Assembly: GCF_004769575.1 (NCBI RefSeq) | Contig: NZ_RQGA01000003.1 | Coordinates: 558,001-622,000 of the forward strand | DNA length: 64,000 nucleotides | Source of the DNA: Leptospira perdikensis | GTDB taxonomy: Bacteria; Spirochaetota; Leptospiria; Leptospirales; Leptospiraceae | Reading direction: 5' to 3' | Shown: positions 54,804 to 64,000 of the stretch, piece by piece | Layout of the letters: each line of letters starts with the position of its first letter | Numbering within the stretch: the first letter of the stretch is position 1 | The notes under the pieces: model-generated | Seen by the model: the letters and a program-made list of their open reading frames with translations, nothing else | The model's database searches: none | What the model was told of the DNA's origin: nothing | Made by a program: the position numbers and the translations under genes

Positions 54804-56675
54804 ATGTTTTTAACAGCAGATCGAGTTTTACCATTTATTAGTTTACTTTCACTTTTCGCCTACTTTCTGTTCGATGGAATGGTTGTAGATCCCAAAAAAA
54901 GAATTCTTTTTTTCGGTGTAGTCTTTTTATTTTTAGCATCGGATACTATCGTTCGTGCTTTCTCTAAAGGATTAAGAAAAGAAGACCAAAACCGTTACAT
55001 CGCTGCCAGCTTTGGAATTGGTGCCTTTTTATTATCAGTATTACGTGACTTTCTAGATTTGAAACCAGTTGCTGGATTTAACGAAGAAGTCAGCGCCATT
55101 CCGAAAGTAAGAGAATTCTTACTACTTTGTGTGGTGCTTCTTTCTATCGTTTTTTTACTTCAAATCATATTACTGGAGATAGGAAAATCTTCCTTGGAAG
55201 CACAAAGTAATTTGGCAAAATCCAAAAGTTCTCTATTACAAAATGCAGTTTTAGGATTTTTGTTTGGTTTGCCGATTCTTGTCGCAGTTAATTATTTTGC
55301 GATCAAACGAAACTATAATTTTGATTTGAGTAGCCAGGGTAAATTTTCTCTTTCCCAAATATCGAGAAACCTGATCAAACCAATCACAAAAGATGTTACC
55401 ATCACTGCATTTTATCCTCGACCTCTAGAAGCAGATGGACCAGCAAACGGTGATAAGTTGGCTGCGTTTGCTCTCACTCGCGTCCGGCCTGATATAGAAA
55501 TTCTTTTGGACCAAATTAAAGCTGAAAACTCACATATCACTGTCCAGTTTATCAACGCGGATGTGGAAGTAGATTTATTAAAAGAATTTGGCCAAGTTTC
55601 CAATGGAACCATCTTTGTTCGTTCTCAGAAACAATCCTTACTTAGTTCAGGAACTCCTTTTGCGGAAGAAAGGGTTATCGCTAAAGAAACCAAAGATTTA
55701 GAAGATCTAGAACGTAAGTTAGTGGGTGCACTTCTGAATGTTACCACCGAACAGAAAAAAGTTTATTTTACAGTCTCCAATGGAGAGCGATATGGAATGT
55801 CCTTCAAAGCCCTTCCGAATGAACAAGTAAATCGTTTTGTTTCCTTCTTGCAGTTTTTAAATTTTAAGGTAGCTGAACTCGGATTTGCACAAGGTTGGCC
55901 ATCAAAATTACCAGAAGATGCTGATATGTTAGTGATTCTTGGGCCTACGGTTCCTTTTTCTAAAGAAGCAAAAGAAGAACTGCGGAAATTTGTTTTGGAG
56001 AAAAATGGAAAACTTCTTATTACAATGGAACCGAAAGGAAATGAGGATTTTGTTTGGTTACTTACGGCCGCTGGTCTCAAATATAAAACTTCTCAGTTAA
56101 TCGAAAGAGAAGAAAAACCAGGATTTGTTGTAGCTAAACGTTTCCCTGATCATAGGCTTACTGATTTACTTCAGAAAAAAGATATGGGGATATTGTTTCC
56201 TTATAGCGGTTTTTTAGAACTGGAACCTTCCATTCCTTCACCTTATGCATTTAAGTCGGAAACTCTCCTCGAGTCTGGGTTTGAAGCTTATTCTGATGAG
56301 AATAGTAACGGAAAATTAGACCCAAATGAAAAAAGAGAAAGTAAAATCCTTTCTGTTGTGTTAACTCCGACTTCACTTACTAATGAAAAATCAGGAAAAA
56401 TCATTTTACACACAGGAACTTCTTGGGTGACTGATCAGTTCATTCCGTACGCCATGAATTCTCAGTTTTCAACTGTTTCCATTACCGGTTTGTTCCAAGA
56501 TGTAGCCGTTGCTGAAATTCCATTAAAAAAAGAAGAACTTGATACTATCTCCCTTTCCGACAATCAAAAGTTAGTTGCTTGGGTGATTGGAGTGTTTTTG
56601 TTTCCTGGGTTCATTTTGGCAGTGGGATCTTATTTTGTGTATTCTCGACGAAAAAATTCCATGATTGAAGTATGA
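54804..56675 (+). CDS. GldG-like ABC-associated membrane protein
   Basis: 623 residues. Helices at both ends (about 10-30, 40-60, 100-125, 150-170 and 600-618) flank a large extracytoplasmic domain. NFDLSSQGKFSLSQISRNLIK and DVTITAFYPRP are the GldG/ABC_transp_aux start, and VYFTVSNGERYGMSF plus ADMLVILGPTVPFSKEAKEELRKFV the conserved core. In the family it is the partner of GldA/GldF. It overlaps the following gene by 4 nt. Confidence 0.88.
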   Translation: MFLTADRVLPFISLLSLFAYFLFDGMVVDPKKRILFFGVVFLFLASDTIVRAFSKGLRKEDQNRYIAASFGIGAFLLSVLRDFLDLKPVAGFNEEVSAIPKVREFLLLCVVLLSIVFLLQIILLEIGKSSLEAQSNLAKSKSSLLQNAVLGFLFGLPILVAVNYFAIKRNYNFDLSSQGKFSLSQISRNLIKPITKDVTITAFYPRPLEADGPANGDKLAAFALTRVRPDIEILLDQIKAENSHITVQFINADVEVDLLKEFGQVSNGTIFVRSQKQSLLSSGTPFAEERVIAKETKDLEDLERKLVGALLNVTTEQKKVYFTVSNGERYGMSFKALPNEQVNRFVSFLQFLNFKVAELGFAQGWPSKLPEDADMLVILGPTVPFSKEAKEELRKFVLEKNGKLLITMEPKGNEDFVWLLTAAGLKYKTSQLIEREEKPGFVVAKRFPDHRLTDLLQKKDMGILFPYSGFLELEPSIPSPYAFKSETLLESGFEAYSDENSNGKLDPNEKRESKILSVVLTPTSLTNEKSGKIILHTGTSWVTDQFIPYAMNSQFSTVSITGLFQDVAVAEIPLKKEELDTISLSDNQKLVAWVIGVFLFPGFILAVGSYFVYSRRKNSMIEV

Positions 56676-57745
56676 AACAGAGAATTAGTTTAGTTGTATT
56701 AGCTTTTGTTGGTTTATTTCTACTTTTCTATTGGATGGAAGACCATCCAGAAAATATTTCAGAAACGAATTACTGGAAAGAAGATTGGAAGTCCATTCGA
56801 TACATCCCACCCAAATCCGATTGGTGTGGGGCCTTAGAACCAAAGTTTGCAGAAGAGGAAATGGTCTTTCGTAAATTTTCTCGTGGTTGGAACCAAACAC
56901 CATTGTATACGGTAACTTCTACGAAAAATGGAAACACCACTTCTTATGAAGCCAATTACAATGTAAAAAATAGTTTTTCAGAACTGAGTGTTCTTAAAAC
57001 AAAATTAATTGAAAAGGGAACAGAAGAGATCCAAAAGTCTTATTGTTTGGGAATGAGTTCTCCTTCCTTGGGTTTGTCAGAGGAAAATGGGACTACCATT
57101 GAATTCTCAAAAGACAAACAGTTGTTTTTTGGTAAAAAAATTGGATCGGATGAAGGTCGCATTTCCGTTTTAGTAAAAGACGAAGTCATTGCTCCCTATA
57201 ACTATTTGATCGAAAAGTTTCGCACACCCGTTACCAGTTTTCGTGAAAAGATGTATGTAACATTTAACAATGGTTATCTGAAAGAACTTTCCTTTTCTGG
57301 CCAAGTGATTTCGGTAAAAGTCGAAAACCGAGCCAAAAAGAACCAATACAATGTTTATGTAAACGATTGGAGTCGCACAACGGGGGAACGGATTGTTTTA
57401 GCTCCGGATGTCGGGAACCAATGGGAATCGGTTACCAAAGGATTGAAAGTAGAGTTTTATTCCGATGAAGTGGGTGCGCCGCAGTTTCCTGAAGTTTCTC
57501 TCTCACAAAATCCGGAAGCAGTTTTGGATGTGGTTCAATCGGAAGGAATCAAATACCGTCTTTCCTTTTACCCATTGTGGGAATCCGATTCGGGAAAATG
57601 GAGACCGGTGCGTCGAGAGCTCCTTCCTTATTTTTCGGAAACAATCACTTGGATCAAGGAAGAATCCTTCCAAAATTTGGTGAATGCCGTCATGAAAGTG
57701 AAAAATGCTTCCCGGTACGAGCGTCCCAACCAGAAAATCCAATAA
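56672..57745 (+). CDS. DUF4340-like membrane-anchored protein
   Basis: 357 residues: one N-terminal helix (SLVVLAFVGLFLLFYWM) and a beta-rich extracytoplasmic domain. The fold position after GldG and the repeated beta pattern fit DUF4340 proteins, which often follow GldG-type genes. Function unknown; likely a periplasmic accessory of the ABC module. Its stop is followed after 31 nt by the start of the next gene chosen here. Confidence 0.75.
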   Translation: MKQRISLVVLAFVGLFLLFYWMEDHPENISETNYWKEDWKSIRYIPPKSDWCGALEPKFAEEEMVFRKFSRGWNQTPLYTVTSTKNGNTTSYEANYNVKNSFSELSVLKTKLIEKGTEEIQKSYCLGMSSPSLGLSEENGTTIEFSKDKQLFFGKKIGSDEGRISVLVKDEVIAPYNYLIEKFRTPVTSFREKMYVTFNNGYLKELSFSGQVISVKVENRAKKNQYNVYVNDWSRTTGERIVLAPDVGNQWESVTKGLKVEFYSDEVGAPQFPEVSLSQNPEAVLDVVQSEGIKYRLSFYPLWESDSGKWRPVRRELLPYFSETITWIKEESFQNLVNAVMKVKNASRYERPNQKIQ

Positions 57746-57776
57746 GGTGCAAAAAGTTTCTACAGTCGCATCTCGG

Positions 57777-58361
57777 ATGGAAATGATCCGAGATTTATTT
57801 TATTCCCCCATGTCCGCCTTCGAATCCTATTATCACAAAACGGATTTGGGTGGTCGTGATTTATGGTTGGCCCATCTACAACTCATTCTGCTCGCACCGA
57901 TTGCCAAATTTTTTGGTAATCTTTTGCAAATCCTTTTGTTCAAAGTTTCCACAGTTGATGAAGAAACAAAGTTAACCTACACACAAGGAATAGGGACATT
58001 ATTCTTTTTTTACTTAGGATGTTATCTACTCATACGGCTTGTGGATAGTTTTCGAATGTATCACCAGATGCGCGATCGTACGAAAGATTGGGAAGGCCCA
58101 GAACCTCATGTATTTATGATTTCCTTTTTGCCATTTACAGCCACGGCAATTTTTTGGATTTTCCCTGCTCCTGTCCCCTTACTTGCGCTAGGTGTTGGTT
58201 TTCTTTATTCATTACATTTAGCTTACTACTATCTTTCTCATAGAAGGGAATGGACCTCCTTTGATTTTTTATTTTTCCTTATGAAAGTGATTCTGTTTTT
58301 TTTGGTTCTTCTTTCTGTTCCTCTATTTCTCTACAACTTGGTTAGGACGGTGCTCTTTTGA
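57777..58361 (+). CDS. Small Yip1-like membrane protein
   Basis: 194 residues from the chosen ATG ([20 protein letters not shown]); an ATG two codons later, behind GGA, and upstream GTG/ATG codons are alternatives, so the N terminus is uncertain. About five hydrophobic helices follow a short cytoplasmic lead. The F-Y-S-P-x-x-A-F start is Yip1-like. Its stop overlaps the mpl start (TTGA), so it is in the same run. Confidence 0.7.
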   Translation: MEMIRDLFYSPMSAFESYYHKTDLGGRDLWLAHLQLILLAPIAKFFGNLLQILLFKVSTVDEETKLTYTQGIGTLFFFYLGCYLLIRLVDSFRMYHQMRDRTKDWEGPEPHVFMISFLPFTATAIFWIFPAPVPLLALGVGFLYSLHLAYYYLSHRREWTSFDFLFFLMKVILFFLVLLSVPLFLYNLVRTVLF

Positions 58362-59752
58362 AAATCTTTATGGTCGGCATTGGTGGGATTGCTATGGGCA
58401 ATTTGGCTTATATGCTCAAACAACAAGGTCATGATGTATCGGGTTCAGATCAAAATCTATATCCGCCTATGTCAGATAAGTTGGTCGAGTGGGGGCTTTC
58501 GCCTAAATCTGGTTATCGTAAAGAAAATGTAAAAGGCTCCGATTTAGTAATCATAGGAAATGCAATCTCTCGCGGAAATCCTGAAGTAGAAGAAGTTCTA
58601 AACACGGGAATGGAATACATGAGTATGGCGCAGGCAATTGGAACCTTTTTTCTAAAAGGGAAAAAACCAATTGTGATTTCTGGAACTCACGGCAAAACGA
58701 CGACCACATTTTTAACTCATTGGATTTTAGAATCTATCGGACTCAAACCCGGTCTATTTGTCGGTGGGATTCGAAAAGATGGGTATCCCGGCTTTGCCCT
58801 GGGAGACGGGGATTATTTTGTCATCGAAGGAGATGAATATGATTCTGCTTTTTTTGATAAAAGTTCCAAGTTCTTACATTATAGGCCATATTATTTAGCG
58901 ATGAATGCTTTGGATTTTGATCATGCAGATATTTTTGCAGATTTAAATGCAATTAAAACTATGTTCAAACGTCTGTTAAATTTAGTCCCTGGTCGCGGTA
59001 AGGTTTTTTACTGGAAAGGTTCCAAAAATTTAGTAGAAATCACCAAAGACTATAAACATGCTCCGGTGGAATCGTTTGATTTAGGGGACAAAAATTCCAT
59101 TTTTAAATATGAAAAGGGTATTTTGTCTGAGATCAGAACGAAAGCTAAATTAAAACCATCCCTTATCGGCTCACATAACTACCGTAATGTGGAAGTGGCA
59201 ACTCGAATTTGTTTAGAGATTGCTCCTCAAAAAAGGAAAGAAATTTTAGAAGCAGTGGAATCATTCCCTGGTGTGAAACGTAGACAAGAAAATTTATTTG
59301 TTTCTGACGTAAGTCTTCTTGTAGAGGATTTTGCCCACCATCCCGTTGCCATCCAAGAAACCATCAAAGCCCACAAAGAAGCTTATCCTGGATATAAAAT
59401 CATCGCACTTTTTGAACCAAGGAGTGCCACTTCTCATCGGAATGTATTCCAAGATGACTTTGCAAAATGTTTTAAGGGAAGTGATATTAGTGTTGTTACC
59501 GAGGTCTACCAAGTGGACAAGGTTAACAAATCCCTTCGTTTGAATGTGAAAAAATTGGTCAAAGACATTGCAAAGAATACAAAGAAAGAAGCTTTGTATG
59601 CAAAAGATGCAAAAGAAATTCCTTCCATCCTAAAAAAGATTCTACCAAAATTCCAAAAAGAAAAAGTAATCATCCTTGCTATGTCTAATGGTGCCTTTGG
59701 TGGAATTTATCCTGAATTAAAATCATTAATAGAATTAAGAGAAACTGTATGA
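58358..59752 (+). CDS. mpl: UDP-N-acetylmuramate:L-Ala-gamma-D-Glu-meso-Dap ligase
   Basis: 464 residues. It begins [20 protein letters not shown], then [16 protein letters not shown] (ATP loop), [19 protein letters not shown] and [12 protein letters not shown], which separate Mpl from MurC. The enzyme joins recycled tripeptide to UDP-MurNAc in peptidoglycan recycling. Start codon is TTG overlapping the previous stop. It overlaps pheS by 4 nt. Confidence 0.94.
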   Translation: MKIFMVGIGGIAMGNLAYMLKQQGHDVSGSDQNLYPPMSDKLVEWGLSPKSGYRKENVKGSDLVIIGNAISRGNPEVEEVLNTGMEYMSMAQAIGTFFLKGKKPIVISGTHGKTTTTFLTHWILESIGLKPGLFVGGIRKDGYPGFALGDGDYFVIEGDEYDSAFFDKSSKFLHYRPYYLAMNALDFDHADIFADLNAIKTMFKRLLNLVPGRGKVFYWKGSKNLVEITKDYKHAPVESFDLGDKNSIFKYEKGILSEIRTKAKLKPSLIGSHNYRNVEVATRICLEIAPQKRKEILEAVESFPGVKRRQENLFVSDVSLLVEDFAHHPVAIQETIKAHKEAYPGYKIIALFEPRSATSHRNVFQDDFAKCFKGSDISVVTEVYQVDKVNKSLRLNVKKLVKDIAKNTKKEALYAKDAKEIPSILKKILPKFQKEKVIILAMSNGAFGGIYPELKSLIELRETV

Positions 59753-60774
59753 GCCTATCCCAAGAAATTGAAGATTTAGTCAAAGAGGCGGAATCTGTTT
59801 TATCTTCTGCAACATCCGAACAAGAATTGGATTCTTTCAAAAACCAATTCCTTGGTAAAAAAGGAAAACTCACTTCTGTTTTAAAAGGCCTCGCATCACT
59901 TTCTGTAGAAGAGAAAAAAACAGTTGGTAAACAAGCAAACGAAGCACAAAGCCGGCTCGAAAGTTTTGTAGAAACAAAAAGAATTTCTTTAAAAGAAAGT
60001 TTTTATGAAAACCAACTTGGCCAAGAATTCTTTGATGGTTTACGACCACTGGCAACCAAAGAAAGAGGAAGCCTCCATCCCATTTCCCAAATCCAATACG
60101 AAATCGAAGATATCTTTACTTCTATGGGTTTTTCTGTGATGGATGGGCCAGAAGTAGAAACCGATGAAAACAATTTTGGTGCTCTTAATTTTACGGAAGA
60201 CCATCCGGCTCGTGATATGCAAGATACGTTTTATACGGCTGATGGTAACCTACTCAGAACTCATACTTCTGCCATCCAAGTGCGTGCCCTTCGCAAACTA
60301 AAACCTCCGTTTCGAATCATTGCCCCAGGCCGAGTGTTTCGATACGAAGAGGTAGATGCTTCTCATGAAAATACTTTTTACCAAGTAGAAGGTATGGTGG
60401 TTGGAGAAAATATTTCTGTGGCTCATTTGATTTATACCATGGAAACACTTCTTTCCCGTGTGTTTCGTAAAGAAATCAAAACAAGATTACGCCCCGGTTA
60501 CTTTCCTTTTGTCGAACCAGGTTTTGAACTTGATATCAACTGTTTGGTTTGTAGTGGGGATGGTTGCAGTGTTTGTAAACATTCCGGTTGGTTGGAGTTA
60601 CTCCCTTGTGGACTCGTTCATCCGAACGTTCTCGAATCAGCAGGACTTGATTCTAAAAAATGGACTGGGTTTGCCTTTGGTCTTGGTCTTGACCGTCTTG
60701 TGATGATGCGTTACGGAATCCATGATATCCGTTATTTCCAATCAGGGAATCTAAGATTTTTAAAACAGTTTTAG
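59749..60774 (+). CDS. pheS: Phenylalanine-tRNA ligase alpha subunit
   Basis: 341 residues. N-terminal coiled coil about 1-90, then class II synthetase core: [56 protein letters not shown] (motif 2) and [18 protein letters not shown] (motif 3). An insertion [17 protein letters not shown] has four cysteines that may bind zinc, seen in several phyla. It charges tRNA-Phe with PheT, which is not adjacent here. Confidence 0.97.
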   Translation: MSLSQEIEDLVKEAESVLSSATSEQELDSFKNQFLGKKGKLTSVLKGLASLSVEEKKTVGKQANEAQSRLESFVETKRISLKESFYENQLGQEFFDGLRPLATKERGSLHPISQIQYEIEDIFTSMGFSVMDGPEVETDENNFGALNFTEDHPARDMQDTFYTADGNLLRTHTSAIQVRALRKLKPPFRIIAPGRVFRYEEVDASHENTFYQVEGMVVGENISVAHLIYTMETLLSRVFRKEIKTRLRPGYFPFVEPGFELDINCLVCSGDGCSVCKHSGWLELLPCGLVHPNVLESAGLDSKKWTGFAFGLGLDRLVMMRYGIHDIRYFQSGNLRFLKQF

Positions 60775-60898
60775 TGTAGTTAGGCGAACGTGTTCTGGGT
60801 TGTTATGGTTTTTGAAAATTTCATAAATCCAAACTCAAGTTTGTTCTATTGATCAAACCGCTATCAGATCTAATGTAGATTGAAAAAGACTAGAAAAC

Positions 60899-60928
60899 AA
60901 AGGCCAAAAACTTCCATCTCTGGCCTTT
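60899..60928 (-). terminator. Terminator of the thiolase-like operon
   Basis: An 8-bp perfect stem AAAGGCCA / TGGCCTTT with a 14-nt loop. On the minus strand it is followed by TGTTTTC and further T-rich sequence. It lies 7 nt after the thiolase-like stop, in the 160-nt gap between convergent genes, which holds nothing else recognisable. Confidence 0.7.
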
Positions 60929-60934
60929 GAGATC

Positions 60935-62464
60935 TTAACCTAAAAGAAAACCTTGAATTTTCCCATCTTTCTCTTGGAACTCTACTTTTGATTTTCCAAG
61001 ATCCAATCCTTCTTTTGATACAATTTCGGATCCATCCTTAGCAAAAAGATTGGTAAGGACCATCTCTCCATTTTCTTTTCTAGAACAAACAATCAGATAA
61101 GGAGGTTTTTTCTCTCCCCCTGGATTGAAATAAATGGTACTAACAGTCAGGATGGTGGCTTGTTCACCCGGTTTGGGTTTGGGAACATTTACCTCTAATG
61201 GTTTTAAGGTTAGAGGTTCCCGTGTGATAGATTCTGGTTTGTCTTTGGCAAAAAGAATGACAGTGTTGATGCTATCGATCCCTCCATTCCCTCCCAATAA
61301 ACTCACCTTAGGTGGACTTGCAAGTTTTTCTGGAATGGGATCAACGGCAAGTCCATATTGGCTTGCAATATCCACAAGTCCTGTGGCACCAGAAAGAGCC
61401 ATCGCTGCTTGGTAGTTCAGAATCCCTCCACCTAAATTGATAGGAATCTCTTTTGATCCATTAGAGATTTTACCTTTTCGAAGAGATGTGGCTGTGTCTT
61501 TGGGTGACACTCCAAAATACAATCCCGCTTCATGGATGATCATTCCAGTAAAACAATCATAAATCCATGCGTATTCGATGTCAGATCGTTTGAGGCCGGA
61601 TGAAGCCACTGCTCTTTCACAGGCAAGAGCTGCGGGACTTTTTAAGTCTTTCTTTTGGATGAAATATTCTGCATGGGCGCTCTGACCAGAACCTACCAAA
61701 TAAATATGTTCGGATTCTTTTTTGATGATTTTGTTGTCGATTAACTTTTGTTTCATGAGTTCAGAAGTAACAAGAGTTGCAAATCCATGATCGGTGACAA
61801 TGGCAATCATCGGTGTACTATACACACCTGAAAGAGGTTTCTTTAATTGTTTTTCATTGATTGGTTTTTGGTATTGGAAAGCACGGGGGTTTGTTTCCGC
61901 TAACTTTCGAAAGTGTTTTGTGATTTCTTCCAAATCTTCACTGGTCACTTCAGTATCAAACATCATTCTTTCGCACAACAAAGAATATAGACCAATGAGA
62001 GTTGCCCCATAAGGCATTTCCCATTCTTTATGACAAACTGTGGCAGTGAGTCGTTTTAAATCCGATACTTGTTTGAATACTGATTTAGGAACATCTGCGG
62101 CAGCCACAAGAACTACAGCATAGGGATTGGCTTTCACAATGGTATGGGCTTGCCCAATTGCTCCACCAACACTTGCTCCGCCTAAATCCACTGTATGGCA
62201 AGCAAGCCCACCAAATCCTAAATCGTTTGCATCTTTGACAGTAAATCCATAACCTTCGCGACCAAGAGATTGGGCTTCAATGGAAACAAAATCAGTTAGG
62301 TGAGGAGCAATGGACGAACGATCCGTTCCTAAATATCCAAAAAGTTTATCTACGGAACGGAAAAGTAGGGAATGATATTTTTCTAAAGGAGAAAGATTTT
62401 TGTAAACTTCCGAATCAAATTCAGATTCGATGGTGTCACTGACACCGAGTAAAATTGGGTTCAT
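60935..62464 (-). CDS. Thiolase-like acyltransferase (SCP2/acetyl-CoA acetyltransferase-like)
   Basis: 509 residues with a thiolase fold to about residue 405 and a ~100-residue C-terminal extension (beta-rich, DUF35-like in look). GLACHTVDLGGASVGGAIGQAH is the nucleophile-loop area with a Cys. The C-terminal loop reads NLGGGILNYQAAMALSGATG, where typical thiolases have GHPxGATG, so the catalytic His is not in place. It may be a non-degradative SCP2-type enzyme. It is downstream of two coiled-coil genes (15-nt gap). Annotated acetyl-CoA acetyltransferase in relatives by family, not by assay. Confidence 0.82.
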   Translation of the reverse strand: MNPILLGVSDTIESEFDSEVYKNLSPLEKYHSLLFRSVDKLFGYLGTDRSSIAPHLTDFVSIEAQSLGREGYGFTVKDANDLGFGGLACHTVDLGGASVGGAIGQAHTIVKANPYAVVLVAAADVPKSVFKQVSDLKRLTATVCHKEWEMPYGATLIGLYSLLCERMMFDTEVTSEDLEEITKHFRKLAETNPRAFQYQKPINEKQLKKPLSGVYSTPMIAIVTDHGFATLVTSELMKQKLIDNKIIKKESEHIYLVGSGQSAHAEYFIQKKDLKSPAALACERAVASSGLKRSDIEYAWIYDCFTGMIIHEAGLYFGVSPKDTATSLRKGKISNGSKEIPINLGGGILNYQAAMALSGATGLVDIASQYGLAVDPIPEKLASPPKVSLLGGNGGIDSINTVILFAKDKPESITREPLTLKPLEVNVPKPKPGEQATILTVSTIYFNPGGEKKPPYLIVCSRKENGEMVLTNLFAKDGSEIVSKEGLDLGKSKVEFQEKDGKIQGFLLG

Positions 62465-62479
62465 GATGGCACATTAGAA

Positions 62480-63274
62480 TTAACCTTCCATATTCATCAA
62501 CGCATTCATTCGAAAATCTTGTATGATTTGTTTGCATCGTTCAGTAATTCGAGTGAGGCTTTCTCCGAATTTTTTTCCGCCAAAAGAACTGTGGGCGTTG
62601 GGGTAATCCTTTTCATTGACTTGTACAATCATATCTGGATTAATTCTGTTTTTACTGACTAAATCTTGCACGGCTACGGTAATATTTCTTAGTGCAATAC
62701 ATCCATCTTTTAAAAGATTCTGTGAAGCCTTTTCGATCACAATATTGTTTCCATTGGCATCAAGTAATGTTTTGATAAACTCTTGCATTTTCATCGAAGG
62801 TAGGCCACGTCTTGTCATTCCAATTCGTTCTACTTGCAAAACTGCGTCTTGTAAAAAAGAATACTCTGGAGTTCCCTTAAAGATATAAATGAGAACAGGA
62901 AGTTCCGTTTCTGTAAAATCCAACATCGCTCCATAGAAGTATCTTGTTTCTACTTTTGCGAGTGGATGAAAATCCACTTTCTTATAGTTGGCTAACTTTT
63001 CAATGGACTCGTCCATGATCCGATTGAGTGTTTGTGCTTTGGCTGCTTCTTTTTTCGCAGCAAGTTCTTGGAATTTGGATTTTAATTGTTCGAGGAATGT
63101 TACTTCTTCTGTTAGAAATTTTGTGATATTGCCACGAAGTTTTAGAATTTGTAAATATCTTTGTTCGAATCCTGTTTGGTCAAAGGCTTTGGGATTTAGT
63201 TTTCCGTGTTCTTGGTATTCGGCTCTAATTTTTTCTAATATTGCTTTTGTTTCTGCTTCCGACAGTTCTTTCAT
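62480..63274 (-). CDS. Conserved hypothetical protein, helical
   Basis: 264 residues, soluble. Long charged helices at the start (about 1-85, LEKIRAEYQEHGKLNPKAFD and QLKSKFQELAAKKEAAKAQT), then a mixed domain with LPVLIYIFKGTPEYSFLQDA and SSFGGKKFGESLTRITERC near the end. No family recognised. Start overlaps the upstream gene's stop by 4 nt, so the two likely work together. Confidence 0.7.
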   Translation of the reverse strand: MKELSEAETKAILEKIRAEYQEHGKLNPKAFDQTGFEQRYLQILKLRGNITKFLTEEVTFLEQLKSKFQELAAKKEAAKAQTLNRIMDESIEKLANYKKVDFHPLAKVETRYFYGAMLDFTETELPVLIYIFKGTPEYSFLQDAVLQVERIGMTRRGLPSMKMQEFIKTLLDANGNNIVIEKASQNLLKDGCIALRNITVAVQDLVSKNRINPDMIVQVNEKDYPNAHSSFGGKKFGESLTRITERCKQIIQDFRMNALMNMEG

Positions 63275-63996
63275 TTCGATTGTTTCCAGTGTTCTATATC
63301 AAGTATGGTTTTATCCAAATCTTGTGCAAAATAAAGGGATGCATTTTTAGCGTCAACATACATCAACTGGTTCGCATATTGTAATTGTTTGACCTGAATT
63401 TCGTTTTTTAGGTTTAAAATATTTAACAATTGCAAACTAAGTTTTTTGAAGTCTTTGACTATAGTATCGGAATGTCTTTGCATTTCAAACAGATGTAGTC
63501 TGTTTAATTTTTCCTTATCCGATTCAATAAATTTCATTTCTTCCCTTTTTTCTGCAGGTGCTTTCGAGATATAATACGTAATAGGACGAGGATATGATGT
63601 CATTTCTTTGTGAAGATCGACCATTTTATCTAGGGCTTCAAAAACTTGTGATTCCATTTCACGAGCAAAGTTCCCCACTATATTTTTGTTTTCGGAAGGA
63701 TCTCCTGTGAGTTCAAAAATTCGGGAAGACTGTAAGTTCCGAATGATAGCGGTCACTCGTTCTCGATAAGTGGATAATAATTTAATAAAATCTTCTATAC
63801 TTTGAAAAGCCGTTTTGTCTCCGGAATCTTCTCCCACTTGTAAATTGGGTTCTGTATTTTTAGCTTCTTCTGTTTCTTCTGGTTTTGGTAAATCCGGAGT
63901 GTTGAGAAGCCCGTCATGGGAGAGCACTTCCTTAATGGGGAGAAGGGGTGGTGGTGTTTCTCCTTCAAATATATCCAAATCCACATCTTCCTGCAT
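63271..63996 (-). CDS. Conserved hypothetical coiled-coil protein (possibly 5'-extended beyond window)
   Basis: 241 residues from an ATG 4 nt from the window edge; no ribosome-binding site can be checked, so the true start may lie outside. An acidic, Pro-rich N terminus (about 1-60) precedes long helices (AFQSIEDFIKLLSTYRERVT, FIESDKEKLNRLHLFEMQRH). No family recognised. It overlaps the 264-residue gene by 4 nt. Confidence 0.65.
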   Translation of the reverse strand: MQEDVDLDIFEGETPPPLLPIKEVLSHDGLLNTPDLPKPEETEEAKNTEPNLQVGEDSGDKTAFQSIEDFIKLLSTYRERVTAIIRNLQSSRIFELTGDPSENKNIVGNFAREMESQVFEALDKMVDLHKEMTSYPRPITYYISKAPAEKREEMKFIESDKEKLNRLHLFEMQRHSDTIVKDFKKLSLQLLNILNLKNEIQVKQLQYANQLMYVDAKNASLYFAQDLDKTILDIEHWKQSK

Positions 63997-64000
63997 CAGG

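Noticed and set aside
1..64000. CRISPR arrays, rRNA operons, complete insertion sequences, replication origin
   Set aside because: No spaced short repeats, rRNA signatures, DDE transposase genes or DnaA-box clusters were noticed.

Overview
The window looks like a chromosomal stretch of a Leptospira (Spirochaetota), most likely from the saprophytic branch. This is inferred from the moderately low GC content, the many conserved proteins typical of leptospires, the double-membrane setting (TonB-dependent receptor, lipoproteins with loose spirochaetal lipoboxes) and the rich signalling complement (two SpoIIE phosphatases, STAS, CheW, MCP, histidine kinases). No rRNA, CRISPR array, prophage or complete insertion sequence is visible.

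Layout. 1-13.4 kb is core and housekeeping: the end of a Ppx/GppA phosphatase, a 7TM-SpoIIE-TPR phosphatase, an MFS exporter, pepA-bcp, a K+/H+ antiporter, an amino-acid permease, then a co-oriented sppA / membrane protein / surE / TPR run. 13.5-18.2 kb is the least ordinary part. It holds three tRNAs (Pro, Arg, His), a 19-bp duplication of the tRNA-His 3' end 238 bp downstream, several strongly palindromic non-coding elements, small accessory genes (DJ-1/PfpI, DUF805, exported and membrane hypotheticals) and a lone tyrosine recombinase with an inverted repeat at its start. Two of the non-coding elements share a nearly identical terminal motif on opposite strands, so a family of structured intergenic repeats is likely.

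18.2-30.9 kb returns to core genes: nadB, a C-terminal processing protease, pdxJ, a FYDLN zinc-ribbon protein, miaA-hfq, a mannose-1-phosphate guanylyltransferase, a 30-residue basic COX24/mS38-like protein, cheW, phoU-like and a chemoreceptor. 30.9-42.9 kb holds a hybrid histidine kinase, a nucleotidyltransferase-fold protein, a large TPR protein, a pgsB-pgsC-pgsW poly-gamma-glutamate-type operon running on into a small membrane protein and a lipoprotein, and a second SpoIIE-TPR phosphatase meeting a STAS protein tail to tail.

42.9-50.1 kb is a long minus-strand series: TonB-dependent receptor, beta-propeller-like lipoprotein, gpmI and a tandem beta-lactamase-fold lipoprotein whose first domain has lost its catalytic serine. 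50.2-64 kb carries a PfkB kinase, a PAS histidine kinase with a stand-alone receiver, a GldA/GldF/GldG-like ABC module with a DUF4340-like partner, mpl, pheS, a thiolase-like protein and two coiled-coil hypotheticals at the edge. Gene ends often overlap by 4 nt, which suggests translational coupling in most of these runs.
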